From Actinomadura litoris (lineage in GTDB: Bacteria; Actinomycetota; Actinomycetes; Streptosporangiales; Streptosporangiaceae): a stretch of DNA of 64,000 bases. Below the pieces are notes generated by a model. It saw nothing but the letters and a program-made list of their open reading frames with translations, had not been told where the DNA came from and made no database searches. The position numbers were made by a program, and so were the translations under genes. This document shows positions 7,999 to 16,597 of this stretch, piece by piece; positions within the stretch are counted from its first letter, which is position 1; each line of letters begins with the position of its first letter. The stretch covers positions 186,001 through 250,000 of the forward strand of contig NZ_WOFH01000013.1 in NCBI RefSeq assembly GCF_009733595.1, written 5' to 3'.

Positions 7999-9357
7999 GT
8001 GGACAGGCGCATCTTCGGGCTTGAGAACGAGTACGGCGTCACCTGCACCTTCCGTGGCCAGCGGCGGTTGTCACCCGACGAGGTGGCCCGCTACCTGTTC
8101 CGGCGGGTGGTGTCGTGGGGCCGCAGCAGCAACGTGTTCATGCGCAACGGCGCGCGGCTCTATCTGGACGTGGGCAGCCACCCCGAGTACTCCACGCCCG
8201 AGTGCGACAGCGTCGTCGACCTGGTGACGCACGACAAGGCGGGCGAGCGGATCCTGGAGGAACTACAGGTCGACGCCGAGCGGCGGCTCCGCGAGGAGGG
8301 CATCGTCGGCGACATCTACCTGTTCAAGAACAACACCGACTCGGCCGGCAACTCCTACGGCTGCCACGAGAACTACTGCGTCGGCCGGCAGGGCGAGTTC
8401 GGCCGGCTCGCGGACGCACTGATCCCCTATCTCGTGACGCGGCAGATCATCTGCGGCGCCGGCAAGGTGCTCCAGACCCCGCGCGGGGCGGTGTACTGCG
8501 TGTCGCAGCGGGCCGAGCACATCTGGGAGGGCGTGTCGTCGGCGACGACCCGGTCGCGTCCGATCATCAACACCCGCGACGAGCCGCACGGCGACGCCGA
8601 GCGGTTCCGTCGGCTGCACGTGATCGTCGGCGACTCGAACATGAGCGAGACGACGATGCTGCTCAAGGTCGGGGCGACCGACCTGGTGCTGCGGATGATC
8701 GAGGCGGGCGTGGTGCTGCGCGACCTGACGCTGGAGAACCCGATCCGGGCGATCCGCGAGGTCAGCCACGACACGACCGGGCGCCGCAAGGTCCGGTTGG
8801 CCAACGGCCGCGAGGCGAGTTCGCTGGAGATCCAGAAGGAGTACTTCGGCAAGGCCAAGGACTTCATCGACCGGCGCGGCGGCGACGCCGTGGCGCTGCG
8901 CGTCCTGGAGCTGTGGGAGCGGACCCTGCGCGCGGTGGAGACCGGCGATCTCGACCTGGTCGCCCGGGAGATCGACTGGGTGACCAAGTACCAGCTCATC
9001 GAGCGGTACCGCAGCAAGTACGACCTGCCGATGTCCTCGCCGCGCGTGGCGCAGCTCGACCTGACCTACCACGACGTGCGCCGCGACCGGGGCCTGTACT
9101 ACCTGCTGGAGAAGCGGGGCTCGGTCGAGCGCGTGACGCGGGACCTGGACATCTTCGAGGCCAAGTCGGTGCCGCCGCAGACCACCCGGGCGCGGCTGCG
9201 CGGCGAGTTCATCCGCAGGGCGCAGGAGAAGCGGCGCGACTTCACCGTCGACTGGGTCCACCTGAAGCTGAACGACCAGACCCAGCGCACCGTGCTGTGC
9301 AAGGACCCGTTCCGCTCCGTGGACGAACGCGTCGACAAGCTCATCGCCGACATGTGA
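7999..9357 (+). CDS. pafA: Pup-protein ligase PafA
   Basis: This 452-residue protein matches PafA in length and throughout its sequence. It carries the ATP/metal-binding motif FGLENEYGV at the N terminus, VGSHPEYSTPECDS, YLFKNNTDSAGNSYGCHENY and IINTRDEPHGD. It attaches the deamidated prokaryotic ubiquitin-like protein Pup, through its C-terminal glutamate, to substrate lysines for proteasomal degradation. GTG at 7999 is chosen because it places FGLENEYG at the usual position; the longer upstream frame is not conserved-looking. dop, pup and the proteasome genes are not in the window, so pafA is separated from them here or lies just beyond a rearrangement. Confidence 0.95.
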   Translation: MDRRIFGLENEYGVTCTFRGQRRLSPDEVARYLFRRVVSWGRSSNVFMRNGARLYLDVGSHPEYSTPECDSVVDLVTHDKAGERILEELQVDAERRLREEGIVGDIYLFKNNTDSAGNSYGCHENYCVGRQGEFGRLADALIPYLVTRQIICGAGKVLQTPRGAVYCVSQRAEHIWEGVSSATTRSRPIINTRDEPHGDAERFRRLHVIVGDSNMSETTMLLKVGATDLVLRMIEAGVVLRDLTLENPIRAIREVSHDTTGRRKVRLANGREASSLEIQKEYFGKAKDFIDRRGGDAVALRVLELWERTLRAVETGDLDLVAREIDWVTKYQLIERYRSKYDLPMSSPRVAQLDLTYHDVRRDRGLYYLLEKRGSVERVTRDLDIFEAKSVPPQTTRARLRGEFIRRAQEKRRDFTVDWVHLKLNDQTQRTVLCKDPFRSVDERVDKLIADM

Positions 9358-9419
9358 CATCCGGAGCACGGGACGCGGGGCACGGGACACAAAGCACGGA
9401 GCGCCGGGCCGGCGCGCGG

Positions 9420-10754
9420 TCAGCTCGCGGGCGGGATGTTGTGGTTCAGGCGGAACAGGTTGGACGGGTCGTAGGCGGCCTTCAGCTCGCGCAGCCGCCG
9501 GTAGGCGGACGGGTCGAACGCCTCCCGCACCCGTTCGGGGGTGGCGGCGGCGCCGAAGAGGAAGTTGAGCAGGCGCCCGGACGACGCCCTGCCCAGCTCC
9601 TTCTCCGCTCTCTCGTGGAGCGGGTCGCCGTCGAGCTTGGTCAGCACGCCGATCAGGTAGGCGGCGTCGCGGTTGCCCACGGCGGTCGGGTGGGGCGGGG
9701 CGGCCGCCAGGGCTCCGCCGAGCTGCCGGACCTCCACGATGGCGCGGTCACCGGCCAGGTCGAGCAGGGTGCGGGTGGTGTCGGCGCCGATCTCGTCCAC
9801 CGTGAGGTTCGTCGCCCGGTACGCCATCGGGATCGGCGGCTCATTGTGGATGGTCCCTGATTCGGTGTAGGGCATGTCCGCGACGGCGTCGATGAGCCGG
9901 GGGCCGACGGCGCGCAGCGGGGCGATGAGGCGTTCGCCCTCGGCGGCGTCGCCCACGTAGGCGATCCGCACGTGCGCGACGCGCCGTCCGCGCAGCGGCT
10001 CGGGGAACACCGGGGCGTCGGGGACGGGCATCAGCGCGATCGACGAGGTCATCGCGTCGGGGACGGCGGTCGTCCACGTCCGCCACGTTTCCAGGACGGC
10101 CGGGATCAGTTCGGTGTCGAAATAGAGCCCGCCTCCATACAGCCGCTCTACCGGCACCAGTCCGATCTCCAGGCTCGTCACGACGCCGAAGTTCGCGCGG
10201 CCGCCGAGCAGCGCCCAGAACAGGTCGGGGTCGCCGTCCGGGGTCACATGCCTGAGTCGCGCGTCGGCCGTGACGACCTCCAGCGAACGGACGTGGTCGG
10301 CGGCGTTGCCGAACGCGCGCGACATCAGCCCGATCCCGCCGCCGAGCACGTAGGAGACCGCGCCGACCCCCGGCGCGGATCCGCTCAGCGGTGCCAGCCC
10401 GTGGGCCGCCGCTTCGGGGACGACGTCGCTCCACCGCACACCCGCCTCGATCCGCGCCGTGCGGGCCTCCGGGTCGACGCGGAGGCCGGTCATCCGGCGG
10501 GTGCTGACGAGCAGCCCGCCGTCCATGCCCCGGGGCAGGCCGTGCCCGGTGTTCTGCACGGCGACCGGCAGCCCCTGGCCTGCCGCGTACTCGACGGCGG
10601 CGCGCACGTCCGCCGCGTCCAGGGCGCCGACCACCACGTCCGGACGGTGCGGGCCTGCGAGCTGGAAACCGGTCCGCTCGTCGTCGTATCCCTCGTCGCC
10701 GGGTTCGAGGACCGGTCCCCGGATCTTGGCGGCGAGCGTGTCGTGCGTGGTCAT
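9420..10754 (-). CDS. FAD-linked oxidase, berberine-bridge-enzyme-like
   Basis: The gene encodes 444 residues. The FAD-binding PCMH domain occupies about 40-210: VVVGALDAADVRAAVEYAAG, then LPVAVQNTGHGLPRG, whose His is the usual covalent FAD site, then LSGSAPGVGAVSYVLGGGIGLMSRAFG. The C-terminal BBE motif is LKAAYDPSNLFRLNHNIPP. Such enzymes oxidise alcohols, sugars or alkaloid-like substrates with release of peroxide and are frequent in secondary metabolism. Start ATG 10754 has GGGGGGA upstream. It is convergent with pafA, with a small GC-rich inverted repeat (9401-9415) between the stops. Confidence 0.9.
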   Translation of the reverse strand: MTTHDTLAAKIRGPVLEPGDEGYDDERTGFQLAGPHRPDVVVGALDAADVRAAVEYAAGQGLPVAVQNTGHGLPRGMDGGLLVSTRRMTGLRVDPEARTARIEAGVRWSDVVPEAAAHGLAPLSGSAPGVGAVSYVLGGGIGLMSRAFGNAADHVRSLEVVTADARLRHVTPDGDPDLFWALLGGRANFGVVTSLEIGLVPVERLYGGGLYFDTELIPAVLETWRTWTTAVPDAMTSSIALMPVPDAPVFPEPLRGRRVAHVRIAYVGDAAEGERLIAPLRAVGPRLIDAVADMPYTESGTIHNEPPIPMAYRATNLTVDEIGADTTRTLLDLAGDRAIVEVRQLGGALAAAPPHPTAVGNRDAAYLIGVLTKLDGDPLHERAEKELGRASSGRLLNFLFGAAATPERVREAFDPSAYRRLRELKAAYDPSNLFRLNHNIPPAS

Positions 10755-10863
10755 GGGGTCCCCCCGGACGGTTCGCTTTCCCTGACACCTCCATCCTCGT
10801 GACAGGCGGGGCCAGAAGTCCAAGAGATAGATCTGATCAAGTGCAGAAGTATTGCTTATAGCG

Positions 10864-10895
10864 ATGCCCGTGCCGGGAGGCCCCGGCACGGGCAT
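10864..10895 (-). terminator. perfect 14-bp hairpin downstream of the SDR gene
   Basis: ATGCCCGTGCCGGG (10864-10877) and CCCGGCACGGGCAT (10882-10895) are perfect complements around a four-base loop. It lies eight bases after the stop of the SDR gene and before the FAD oxidase gene on the same strand, so it should separate the two transcripts. Confidence 0.8.
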
Positions 10896-10903
10896 GCGGG
10901 GGG

Positions 10904-11710
10904 TTACAGCTCCTTGAGGAACCCGGAGTCGACCGCGAAGTCGGCACCGGTCGTGCTCGCCGAGCGCGGGGAGGCCAGCAGCGCGACCACGTCCGCGACC
11001 TCCTGCGGGAGCGCGAGGCGGCCCGTGCTCAGGCTCATCATCTCGGGCGCGACGCTGTCCATCACCGCGTCGCGGTCGGCGCCGGTGGCGCCCGCGAGGA
11101 CGTCGGCGGCGCCGCCCTCCTCCGTCCACCACGCCGTCCGCACCGGACCGGGCGACACCGTGTTCACCCGGACGCCCTGCGGGGCGAACTCCTCCGACAG
11201 CCCCTTGGCCAGGTTGTTCAGCGCGGCCTTGGCGGAGTTGTAGTCGAAGTTCATCGGCGCCGGATGGCGCGCGTTGCCCGACGAGACGTTCACGATCGAC
11301 GCCGCGTCGCTCTTCAGCAGGTGCGGCAGCGCGGCGCGCACCGTCCGGACGACGGCGAAGAGGTTGAACTCATACATCGCGCGCCAGTCGTCGTCGGTCA
11401 GCGGGAGGAAGCCGAACCGCGGCAGCACGGCCCCGGGCGGCGGTCCTCCCGCGTTGTTGACCAGCACGTCCAGCCCGCCGAACACCTCGACGGCCCGCTC
11501 CACGACCGCCGCGGGCGCGGCCGGGTCCATGAGGTCGGCGGGCACGTGCACCAGGTTCGGCCCGGCGAGCGCGTCCAGGTCGGCACCCGACTTGCGGGAT
11601 ACGGCGACGACGCGCGCGCCCTCGTCCAGCAACGTCCGGACGACGGCGAGGCCGATCCCCTTCGAGGCGCCGGTGACGATCGCCACACGGCCGTTGAGTC
11701 GCAGGTCCAC
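10904..11710 (-). CDS. short-chain dehydrogenase/reductase (SDR)
   Basis: This 268-residue classical SDR has the cofactor loop VAIVTGASKGIGLAVVRTL (TGxxxGIG), NNAG (VLVNNAGGPPPG), the active-site Ser in IVNVSSGNAR and the YxxxK pair as YNSAKAALNNLAKGL. PGPVRTAWW follows the active site. It reduces or oxidises a carbonyl/alcohol with NAD(P)(H); the substrate cannot be told from sequence. The gene is monocistronic, with a hairpin terminator directly after it and about 195 bases to the divergent YciI gene. Confidence 0.92.
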   Translation of the reverse strand: MDLRLNGRVAIVTGASKGIGLAVVRTLLDEGARVVAVSRKSGADLDALAGPNLVHVPADLMDPAAPAAVVERAVEVFGGLDVLVNNAGGPPPGAVLPRFGFLPLTDDDWRAMYEFNLFAVVRTVRAALPHLLKSDAASIVNVSSGNARHPAPMNFDYNSAKAALNNLAKGLSEEFAPQGVRVNTVSPGPVRTAWWTEEGGAADVLAGATGADRDAVMDSVAPEMMSLSTGRLALPQEVADVVALLASPRSASTTGADFAVDSGFLKEL

Positions 11711-11905
11711 AGGAGGTTCCTCTCATCGGTGCGCGCCCTGACCGGCGCGACGCCCCATGAACCCCGCCCGCCGCGTTCGCGTTGCGCCCCGGCGGCGCCG
11801 AAGATGTTCGGAAGAAGTCGGGCCGAGGTGTCGATCGGCGACGTTCCCCGTTCGACCTAGGGGGGACAGGGTCCGCAGGGGCCCGACGACCTGGGAGACG
11901 GAACC

Positions 11906-12325
11906 ATGAAGTACATGCTGATCATGCGCGCCACCGACGACGCCTACGCCGCCTACGCCGACGTCGACATCGAGCAGATGATCGAGACCGTCGGCCGGTT
12001 CAACCAGGAGATGATCCGCGCGGGCGTGCTGGTCGCCGCGGAGGGGCTGGGCGACGCGTCCGAGGGCGTCGTGGTGGACTACTCCTCCGAGCCGCCCGTG
12101 GTCACCGACGGCCCGTACGGCGAGACGAAGGAGCTGTTCGGCGGGTTCTACATCCTCAACGTGGCGTCCAAGGAGGAGGCCGTCGAGTGGGCCAGGCGCT
12201 CGCCGCTCACCGGTGCCGGGCTCAAGACCGAGATCCGCCGGGTCACCACGATCGACGAGTTCCCGCAGGACAACGAGTGGATCAAGAAGGAGCGGGCGTG
12301 GCGCGAGTCCACCGGCCAGCTGTGA
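11906..12325 (+). CDS. YciI-family (DGPF-type) protein
   Basis: The gene encodes 139 residues. MKYMLIMRATDDAYAAY, then LVAAEGLGDASEGVVVDYSS and VVTDGPYGETKELFGGFYIL give the DGPF/YCII signature. Actinomycetes very often encode this protein directly before an ECF41/SigJ-like sigma factor, as here. Its biochemical role is not settled; a small-molecule-binding ferredoxin-like fold is known for the family. GGGAG lies before the ATG. The stop codon lies inside the first copy of a 15-bp tandem repeat that links it to the sigma gene. Confidence 0.9.
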   Translation: MKYMLIMRATDDAYAAYADVDIEQMIETVGRFNQEMIRAGVLVAAEGLGDASEGVVVDYSSEPPVVTDGPYGETKELFGGFYILNVASKEEAVEWARRSPLTGAGLKTEIRRVTTIDEFPQDNEWIKKERAWRESTGQL

Positions 12326-12375
12326 GCGAGGGGTCTGTGAGCGGCGGGTCTGTGAGCGGCGGGTCTGTGAGCGGC
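12322..12375 (+). repeat. 15-bp tandem repeat (3.6 copies) between YciI and sigma genes
   Basis: The unit GTGAGCGGCGGGTCT occurs at 12337 and 12352 exactly, at 12322 with two changes, and as a nine-base partial copy at 12367. It fills the whole intergenic spacer up to the ATG of the sigma factor. Each copy carries a GTGA, but none opens the sigma reading frame because a TGA at 12368 is in frame. Confidence 0.92.
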
Positions 12376-12376
12376 G

Positions 12377-13651
12377 ATGGCCGATCCGACCGGGCGTGAG
12401 GCCGTCGCCGCCGTCTGGCGGATCGAGTCGGCCCGCATCGTCGGGGCGCTCGCGCGCTACACCGGCGACTTCGGGCTGGCCGAGGACCTCGCCCAGGAGG
12501 CGCTGGCCGAGGCGCTGGTGACCTGGCCGCGCGACGGCGTCCCCCGCAACCGCGCGGGATGGCTGCTCACGGTCGGCCGCCGCCGCGCGATCGACCTGTA
12601 CCGGCGGCGCTCCGCCCTGGACGACCGGTACGCCGCCCTCGCCCATGACCTGGACGAGGGCGGCGACGCCCCGGACGGCGACATCCTCTGGGATCCGGAC
12701 CGGATCGACGACGACGTGCTCGCGCTGATGTTCACCTCCTGCCATCCCGTCCTGTCGCGGGAGGCGCGGGTGGCGCTCACGCTGCGCGTCGTCGGCGGGC
12801 TGACCAGCGACGAGATCGCGCAGGCGTTCCTCGTCCCGACCGCGACCGTGCAGGCCAGGATCACCCGGGCGAAGAAGACGCTCGGCGCGGCGCGCGTCCC
12901 GTTCGAGGTGCCGCCCGCCGCCGAACGCGCCGAACGGCTGGGCTCCGTCCTCAGCGTGATCTACCTGATCTTCACCGAGGGCTCCTCGGCCAGCTCGGGC
13001 GGGGCGCTGATCCGGCTCGACCTCGCGAGCGAGGCGCAGCGCCTCGCCCGCGTGCTGGCCCGGCTGGTGCCGGACGAACCCGAGGTCAACGGCCTGCTGG
13101 CGCTGCTGGAACTGACCGCCGCGCGCTTCCCCGCCCGCATCGGCCCGGGCGGCGAGCCGGTGCTGCTGGAGCACCAGGACCGGCGTCGCTGGGACCGCCC
13201 CGCGATCGTCCGGGGACGGGCCGCCCTCGACCGCGCGCGGCGGGCCGGACGCGGCCTCGGCGCCTTCGGCCTCCAGGCGGCCATCGCCGAATGCCACGCC
13301 CTCGCCCCCTCGGTCGGCGCGACGGACTGGGAGCGCATCGTCCTGATCTACGAGGCGCTCGGCCGCCTCGCGCCGTCCCCGGTGGTCGAGCTCAACCGCG
13401 CGGTGGCGGTGTCGATGGCGCGGGGCCCGGCGGCGGCGCTCCCGATCGTGGACGGCCTGTCCGACGCGCTCCCGTCCTCGCACCTGCTGCCGAGCGTCCG
13501 CGGTGAGCTGCTCACCCGGCTCGGACGCACCGGAGAGGCGCGCGCCGAACTGGTACGGGCCGTCGGACTCTGCGGCAACGACCGCGAGCGGACGCTCCTG
13601 GAGAAGAAGATCGCCGCCCTCGATCAGGACGTCCGCGCGACCGCCCCGTAG
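12377..13651 (+). CDS. ECF sigma factor with C-terminal TPR-like (DUF6596) domain
   Basis: The gene encodes 424 residues. Sigma region 2 covers about 15-85 (ARYTGDFGLAEDLAQEALAEAL, GWLLTVGRRRAIDLYRRR). Region 4 covers about 120-170 (LTLRVVGGLTSDEIAQAFLVP, VQARITRAKKTL). A long helical C-terminal domain follows (VIYLIFTEGSSASSGG, LDRARRAGRGLGAFGLQAAIAECHA, VVELNRAVAVSM). This is the SigJ-like/ECF42 architecture, whose extension is needed for activity and which pairs with DGPF proteins. No clear ribosome site precedes the ATG. The gene ends 28 bases inside the convergent methyltransferase gene. Confidence 0.9.
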   Translation: MADPTGREAVAAVWRIESARIVGALARYTGDFGLAEDLAQEALAEALVTWPRDGVPRNRAGWLLTVGRRRAIDLYRRRSALDDRYAALAHDLDEGGDAPDGDILWDPDRIDDDVLALMFTSCHPVLSREARVALTLRVVGGLTSDEIAQAFLVPTATVQARITRAKKTLGAARVPFEVPPAAERAERLGSVLSVIYLIFTEGSSASSGGALIRLDLASEAQRLARVLARLVPDEPEVNGLLALLELTAARFPARIGPGGEPVLLEHQDRRRWDRPAIVRGRAALDRARRAGRGLGAFGLQAAIAECHALAPSVGATDWERIVLIYEALGRLAPSPVVELNRAVAVSMARGPAAALPIVDGLSDALPSSHLLPSVRGELLTRLGRTGEARAELVRAVGLCGNDRERTLLEKKIAALDQDVRATAP

Positions 13652-14466
13652 CCGTGGACATGCTCGGGGCCCTCGCCCTGGTCCGGATCGGGCCGCCACC
13701 GCGTGATGGAGACGAGCCCCGGCTCGACCTTCTCCAGGCTCCCGAAGAAGGCGCCGATCTGCTCGACGCTGCGCAGAATGTAGGGCAGCGCGCCGGATTT
13801 CGCGTAGTTCTCGGTGCTGCGCACGGCGTCCTCGGAGGTGTCGGTGCAGTCCCACAACACCAGGAAGCTGCCCGGCGGAACACCCTCCACGGTTTCGGCG
13901 ACGATCCGCTTGGCGGTCTCGTAGTCCTGGCAGAATCCGAGCACCCCCATGAACATCACCGCGACCGGCTGCGTGAAGTTCAGGACGTTGGCCGCCTCTT
14001 CGAGGATCTGCCGAGGCTCGTGGTAATCGGCGTCGAGGTAGTCGGTGACACCCTCGGGCGTCGTCCCCCGCATGAGCGCACGCGCATGCGAAAGCACCAT
14101 CGGGTCGTTGTCGACGTATACGACGCGCGACTCGGGAGCCGTCCTCTGGGCGATCTGGTGGGTGTTGGACTCGGTGGGCAGCCCGGCGCCGATGTCCAGG
14201 AAGTTGCGCACGCCCTCCTGCGCCGCGAGGTACCGCACCACCCGGATCAGGAACTTCCGCGACTCCCGCGCCAGCGTGGTGAGCTCGGGGTTCACCTTGG
14301 CCGTGGAGTCGCCGACGACCCGGTCGACCTCGTAGTTGTCCTTGCCTCCGAGCCAGTAGTTCCACGTCCGCGCCGGCGAGGGGATGTCGATCCGGAACCG
14401 CGCCTGCGCGCTCTCCGGAAGGCGGGGCGGCTGGTTCGCACCTGGGCTGCCAGAAGAGGGCATCAT
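13624..14466 (-). CDS. DUF574-type SAM-dependent methyltransferase
   Basis: This 280-residue protein carries the actinomycete-specific signature RTWNYWLGGKDNYEVDR at the N terminus, then the SAM-binding loop NFLDIGAGLPTESNTHQIAQ and VVYVDNDPMVLSHARALM. ALPYILRSVEQIGAFFGSLEKVEPGLVSI is typical of the C-terminal part. The family is expanded in Streptomyces and Actinomadura; substrates are mostly unknown. Its last 28 bases overlap the end of the ECF sigma gene on the other strand. About 290 bases with no gene separate it from the next divergent gene. Confidence 0.92.
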   Translation of the reverse strand: MMPSSGSPGANQPPRLPESAQARFRIDIPSPARTWNYWLGGKDNYEVDRVVGDSTAKVNPELTTLARESRKFLIRVVRYLAAQEGVRNFLDIGAGLPTESNTHQIAQRTAPESRVVYVDNDPMVLSHARALMRGTTPEGVTDYLDADYHEPRQILEEAANVLNFTQPVAVMFMGVLGFCQDYETAKRIVAETVEGVPPGSFLVLWDCTDTSEDAVRSTENYAKSGALPYILRSVEQIGAFFGSLEKVEPGLVSITRWRPDPDQGEGPEHVHGYGAVARTS

Positions 14467-14760
14467 CGACTCCTCGAAGAGGTCTGGACCAGTCGCGAAT
14501 TATCCTACGTATTTCCCGTCCATCGCGTTAGCGACCCGCCTGAATCGGCGGTTAGCACCGGTACCGAAAAGTCCCGTTCCTGCTCCGGACAGGCGTTTGT
14601 GAAGCCGAATGCCCGCCGGAAATGCACGTAATCGCATGAACGCCGGGCATGGTCCCCCAAGGAGCACCTGTATCCATCCGGTCAGCAGGACCAGCCCTCC
14701 GTCACAGGGTGCAATGGAACGACTAGGCTGTATGCCGGAATGACCAGACGGGGTGATCAC

Positions 14761-15345
14761 GTGACCGAGCCGACCGCGGCCCTGCGGACCGTCGCGGCCA
14801 ACGTCCGGGCGGCCCGGCGGCGCGCGGGCCTGTCCCTGGAGGAGCTCGGACGGCGCGCCCAGGTCAGCAAGGGCGCCCTCGTCGCCCTGGAGAGGGCCCA
14901 GGGCAACCCCAACCTCGCGACCCTCGTCCGGCTCGCCGACACCCTCGGCGTCTCGGTGTCCGACCTCATGCAGGGGCCGCCCGAGGGCCGCGTCCGCATC
15001 GCCGCCTCCGACACCATCGCCCCCCTGTGGACGGGCGCGAAGGGCGGCGAGGCGCGCCTGATGCTGACGACGTCCACCGCGAGCCCCGTCGAGATCTGGC
15101 GCTGGCGCCTGGCCCCCGGCGAGGACTACCCCAGCCACCCCCACCGCCCCGGAGTCGTCGAGACCATCAGCGTCACCTCCGGCAGCATGACCCTCGTCCT
15201 GGACGGCACCGAGTACCCCGTCAACACGGGTGAGACGGCCACCTTCAACGGCGACGCCCCCCACGCCTACCGGGGCACCGGCGCGGCCCCCTGCCACCTG
15301 ATCATGACCGTCCACCTCCTCCCCGGCCCACCCCTCCCGTCCTGA
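14761..15345 (+). CDS. XRE-family regulator with C-terminal cupin domain
   Basis: The gene encodes 194 residues. The helix-turn-helix (about 10-65) reads RTVAANVRAARRRAGLSLEELGRRAQVSKGALVALERAQG. The cupin domain (about 100-190) has WRLAPGEDYPSHPHRPGVVETISV and TATFNGDAPHAYRG. This DNA-binding plus small-molecule-binding layout is common in regulators of amino-acid or osmolyte metabolism and of pumps. GTG at 14761 is preferred, with GGGGTG about ten bases upstream; GTG or ATG starts a few codons earlier are possible. It is convergent with an MFS gene, with only seven bases between stops. Confidence 0.88.
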   Translation: MTEPTAALRTVAANVRAARRRAGLSLEELGRRAQVSKGALVALERAQGNPNLATLVRLADTLGVSVSDLMQGPPEGRVRIAASDTIAPLWTGAKGGEARLMLTTSTASPVEIWRWRLAPGEDYPSHPHRPGVVETISVTSGSMTLVLDGTEYPVNTGETATFNGDAPHAYRGTGAAPCHLIMTVHLLPGPPLPS

Positions 15346-15352
15346 TCGGGTA

Positions 15353-16537
15353 TCAGGTGGTGGCCGGGACGTGGTCTTCGGTCTTTCGCGTGGGCGTGGG
15401 GGTGTGGGGGAGAACGAGGTAGGTCAGGGCCAGGCCCGCCAGGCTCAGCAGGGCGCCGGCCAGGCCCGTCCAGCGCAGCGCGCCCGCCGCGACGATGACG
15501 CCGCCGATCGCCGAGCCCGCCGCCGCGCCGAGGTTGAAGGCGCCGACGTTGGCGGCGGCGGCCAGCGTCGGGGCATCGCCCGCGTGGCGCAGGATCAGTG
15601 CCTGGAGCGGGGCGATGGTGGCGGTGCCGAGCAGGCCGAGTACCAGGACCGCCGCCACCGCGGAGGGACGCCAGAGGGCGGCGAACGGGATGAGGACGAG
15701 CACCCCGGCCAGCCCGCCGAACACCCCTCGCAGGGTCGCGCTCACGGACCTGTCGGCGAAGCGGCCGGCGAGGATGTTGCCCAGGAAACTGCCCGCCCCG
15801 TAGGCGAGCAGCAGCCCGGACACCGCCGCCGAGGAGAAGCCCGACACGCGCGTCAGCAGCGGGGCGATGTAGGTGAACACCGTGGCGACACCGGAGAAGC
15901 CGACCGCCGTGGTGGCGATGGCCAGCAGCACCGGGAGGCGGGTCACCACCCGGACCTCGTCCCGCAGCCGCGCGGTCGGTGCCGGTCGCCGGGGCAGGAC
16001 GGCCGCCAGCAGCACGACGGCGACCAGCGACAACGCGGTCAGGACCGCGAACGGGGCGCGCCATCCGGCGCTCTCCCCCAGCAGCGCGCCGAGCGGCACG
16101 CCGAGCAGGGTCGCCACGGTGAAGCCGGAGGCGACCGTGGAGATCGCCCTCCCGGTCTTCTCCGGCGGGACCACGCTGGTGGCCGTCACCACGGCCAGCG
16201 CCAGGAAGGCGGCGTGGCTGAGCGAGGAGACCAGGCGTCCGACCAGCAGCAGTTCGAAGGACGGGGCGACGGCGCTGATCGCGCTGCCCGCCGCGAACAG
16301 CAGCATCAGACCGAGCGCGAGCCCCTTGCGGGGCGTCCTGGCGGTCAGCGCGGCCACGAGGGGCCCGCCGAACACGACGCCGAGGGCGTAGACGGTGACG
16401 GCCTGACCGGCCGTGCCCACCGACACGTCCAGGTCGGCTCCGACCTGGGGGAGGAGGCCGGAGATCAGGTACTCCGACGTTCCGACCACGAACACGCTCG
16501 CGCAGAGGGCGGCGGGGATGGTGACACTTTCTCTCAT
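15353..16537 (-). CDS. MFS transporter, DHA1 family (12 helices), MerR-controlled
   Basis: The gene encodes 394 residues. Helix 1 reads CASVFVVGTSEYLISGLLPQVGADL, the signature of AraJ/CmlR-like sugar or drug exporters (GTxEF/Y). LTARTPRKGLALGLMLLFAAGSAISA and AIGGVIVAAGALRW follow. It should export a small toxic compound with protons. The ATG at 16537 has no ribosome site but sits only a few bases from the start point predicted by the promoter upstream, so the transcript is probably leaderless or nearly so. The merR gene is divergent and shares the operator. Confidence 0.9.
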   Translation of the reverse strand: MRESVTIPAALCASVFVVGTSEYLISGLLPQVGADLDVSVGTAGQAVTVYALGVVFGGPLVAALTARTPRKGLALGLMLLFAAGSAISAVAPSFELLLVGRLVSSLSHAAFLALAVVTATSVVPPEKTGRAISTVASGFTVATLLGVPLGALLGESAGWRAPFAVLTALSLVAVVLLAAVLPRRPAPTARLRDEVRVVTRLPVLLAIATTAVGFSGVATVFTYIAPLLTRVSGFSSAAVSGLLLAYGAGSFLGNILAGRFADRSVSATLRGVFGGLAGVLVLIPFAALWRPSAVAAVLVLGLLGTATIAPLQALILRHAGDAPTLAAAANVGAFNLGAAAGSAIGGVIVAAGALRWTGLAGALLSLAGLALTYLVLPHTPTPTRKTEDHVPATT

Positions 16538-16545
16538 GGCGGGGA

Positions 16546-16577
16546 ACGCTAGACTCTCACATGGATGTGAGAGTCAA
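16546..16577 (-). promoter_or_regulatory. MerR-type promoter with 11-bp-arm palindrome
   Basis: Reading toward the MFS gene there is TTGACT (16572-16577), a 20-base spacer and TAGCGT (16546-16551). A perfect palindrome with 11-base arms, GACTCTCACAT (16552-16562) and ATGTGAGAGTC (16565-16575), fills the spacer. A 19-20 bp spacer with the dyad inside is the DNA-twisting arrangement used by MerR activators, so the adjacent MerR protein almost certainly binds here and induces the MFS pump. Confidence 0.85.
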
Positions 16578-16597
16578 ACCGTATCCGGGGAGAGGCC

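Noticed and set aside
11723..14365. 880-residue minus-strand open frame
   Set aside because: It is the antisense shadow of the ECF sigma and methyltransferase genes; its composition is Gly/Arg/Asp-rich and lacks motifs.
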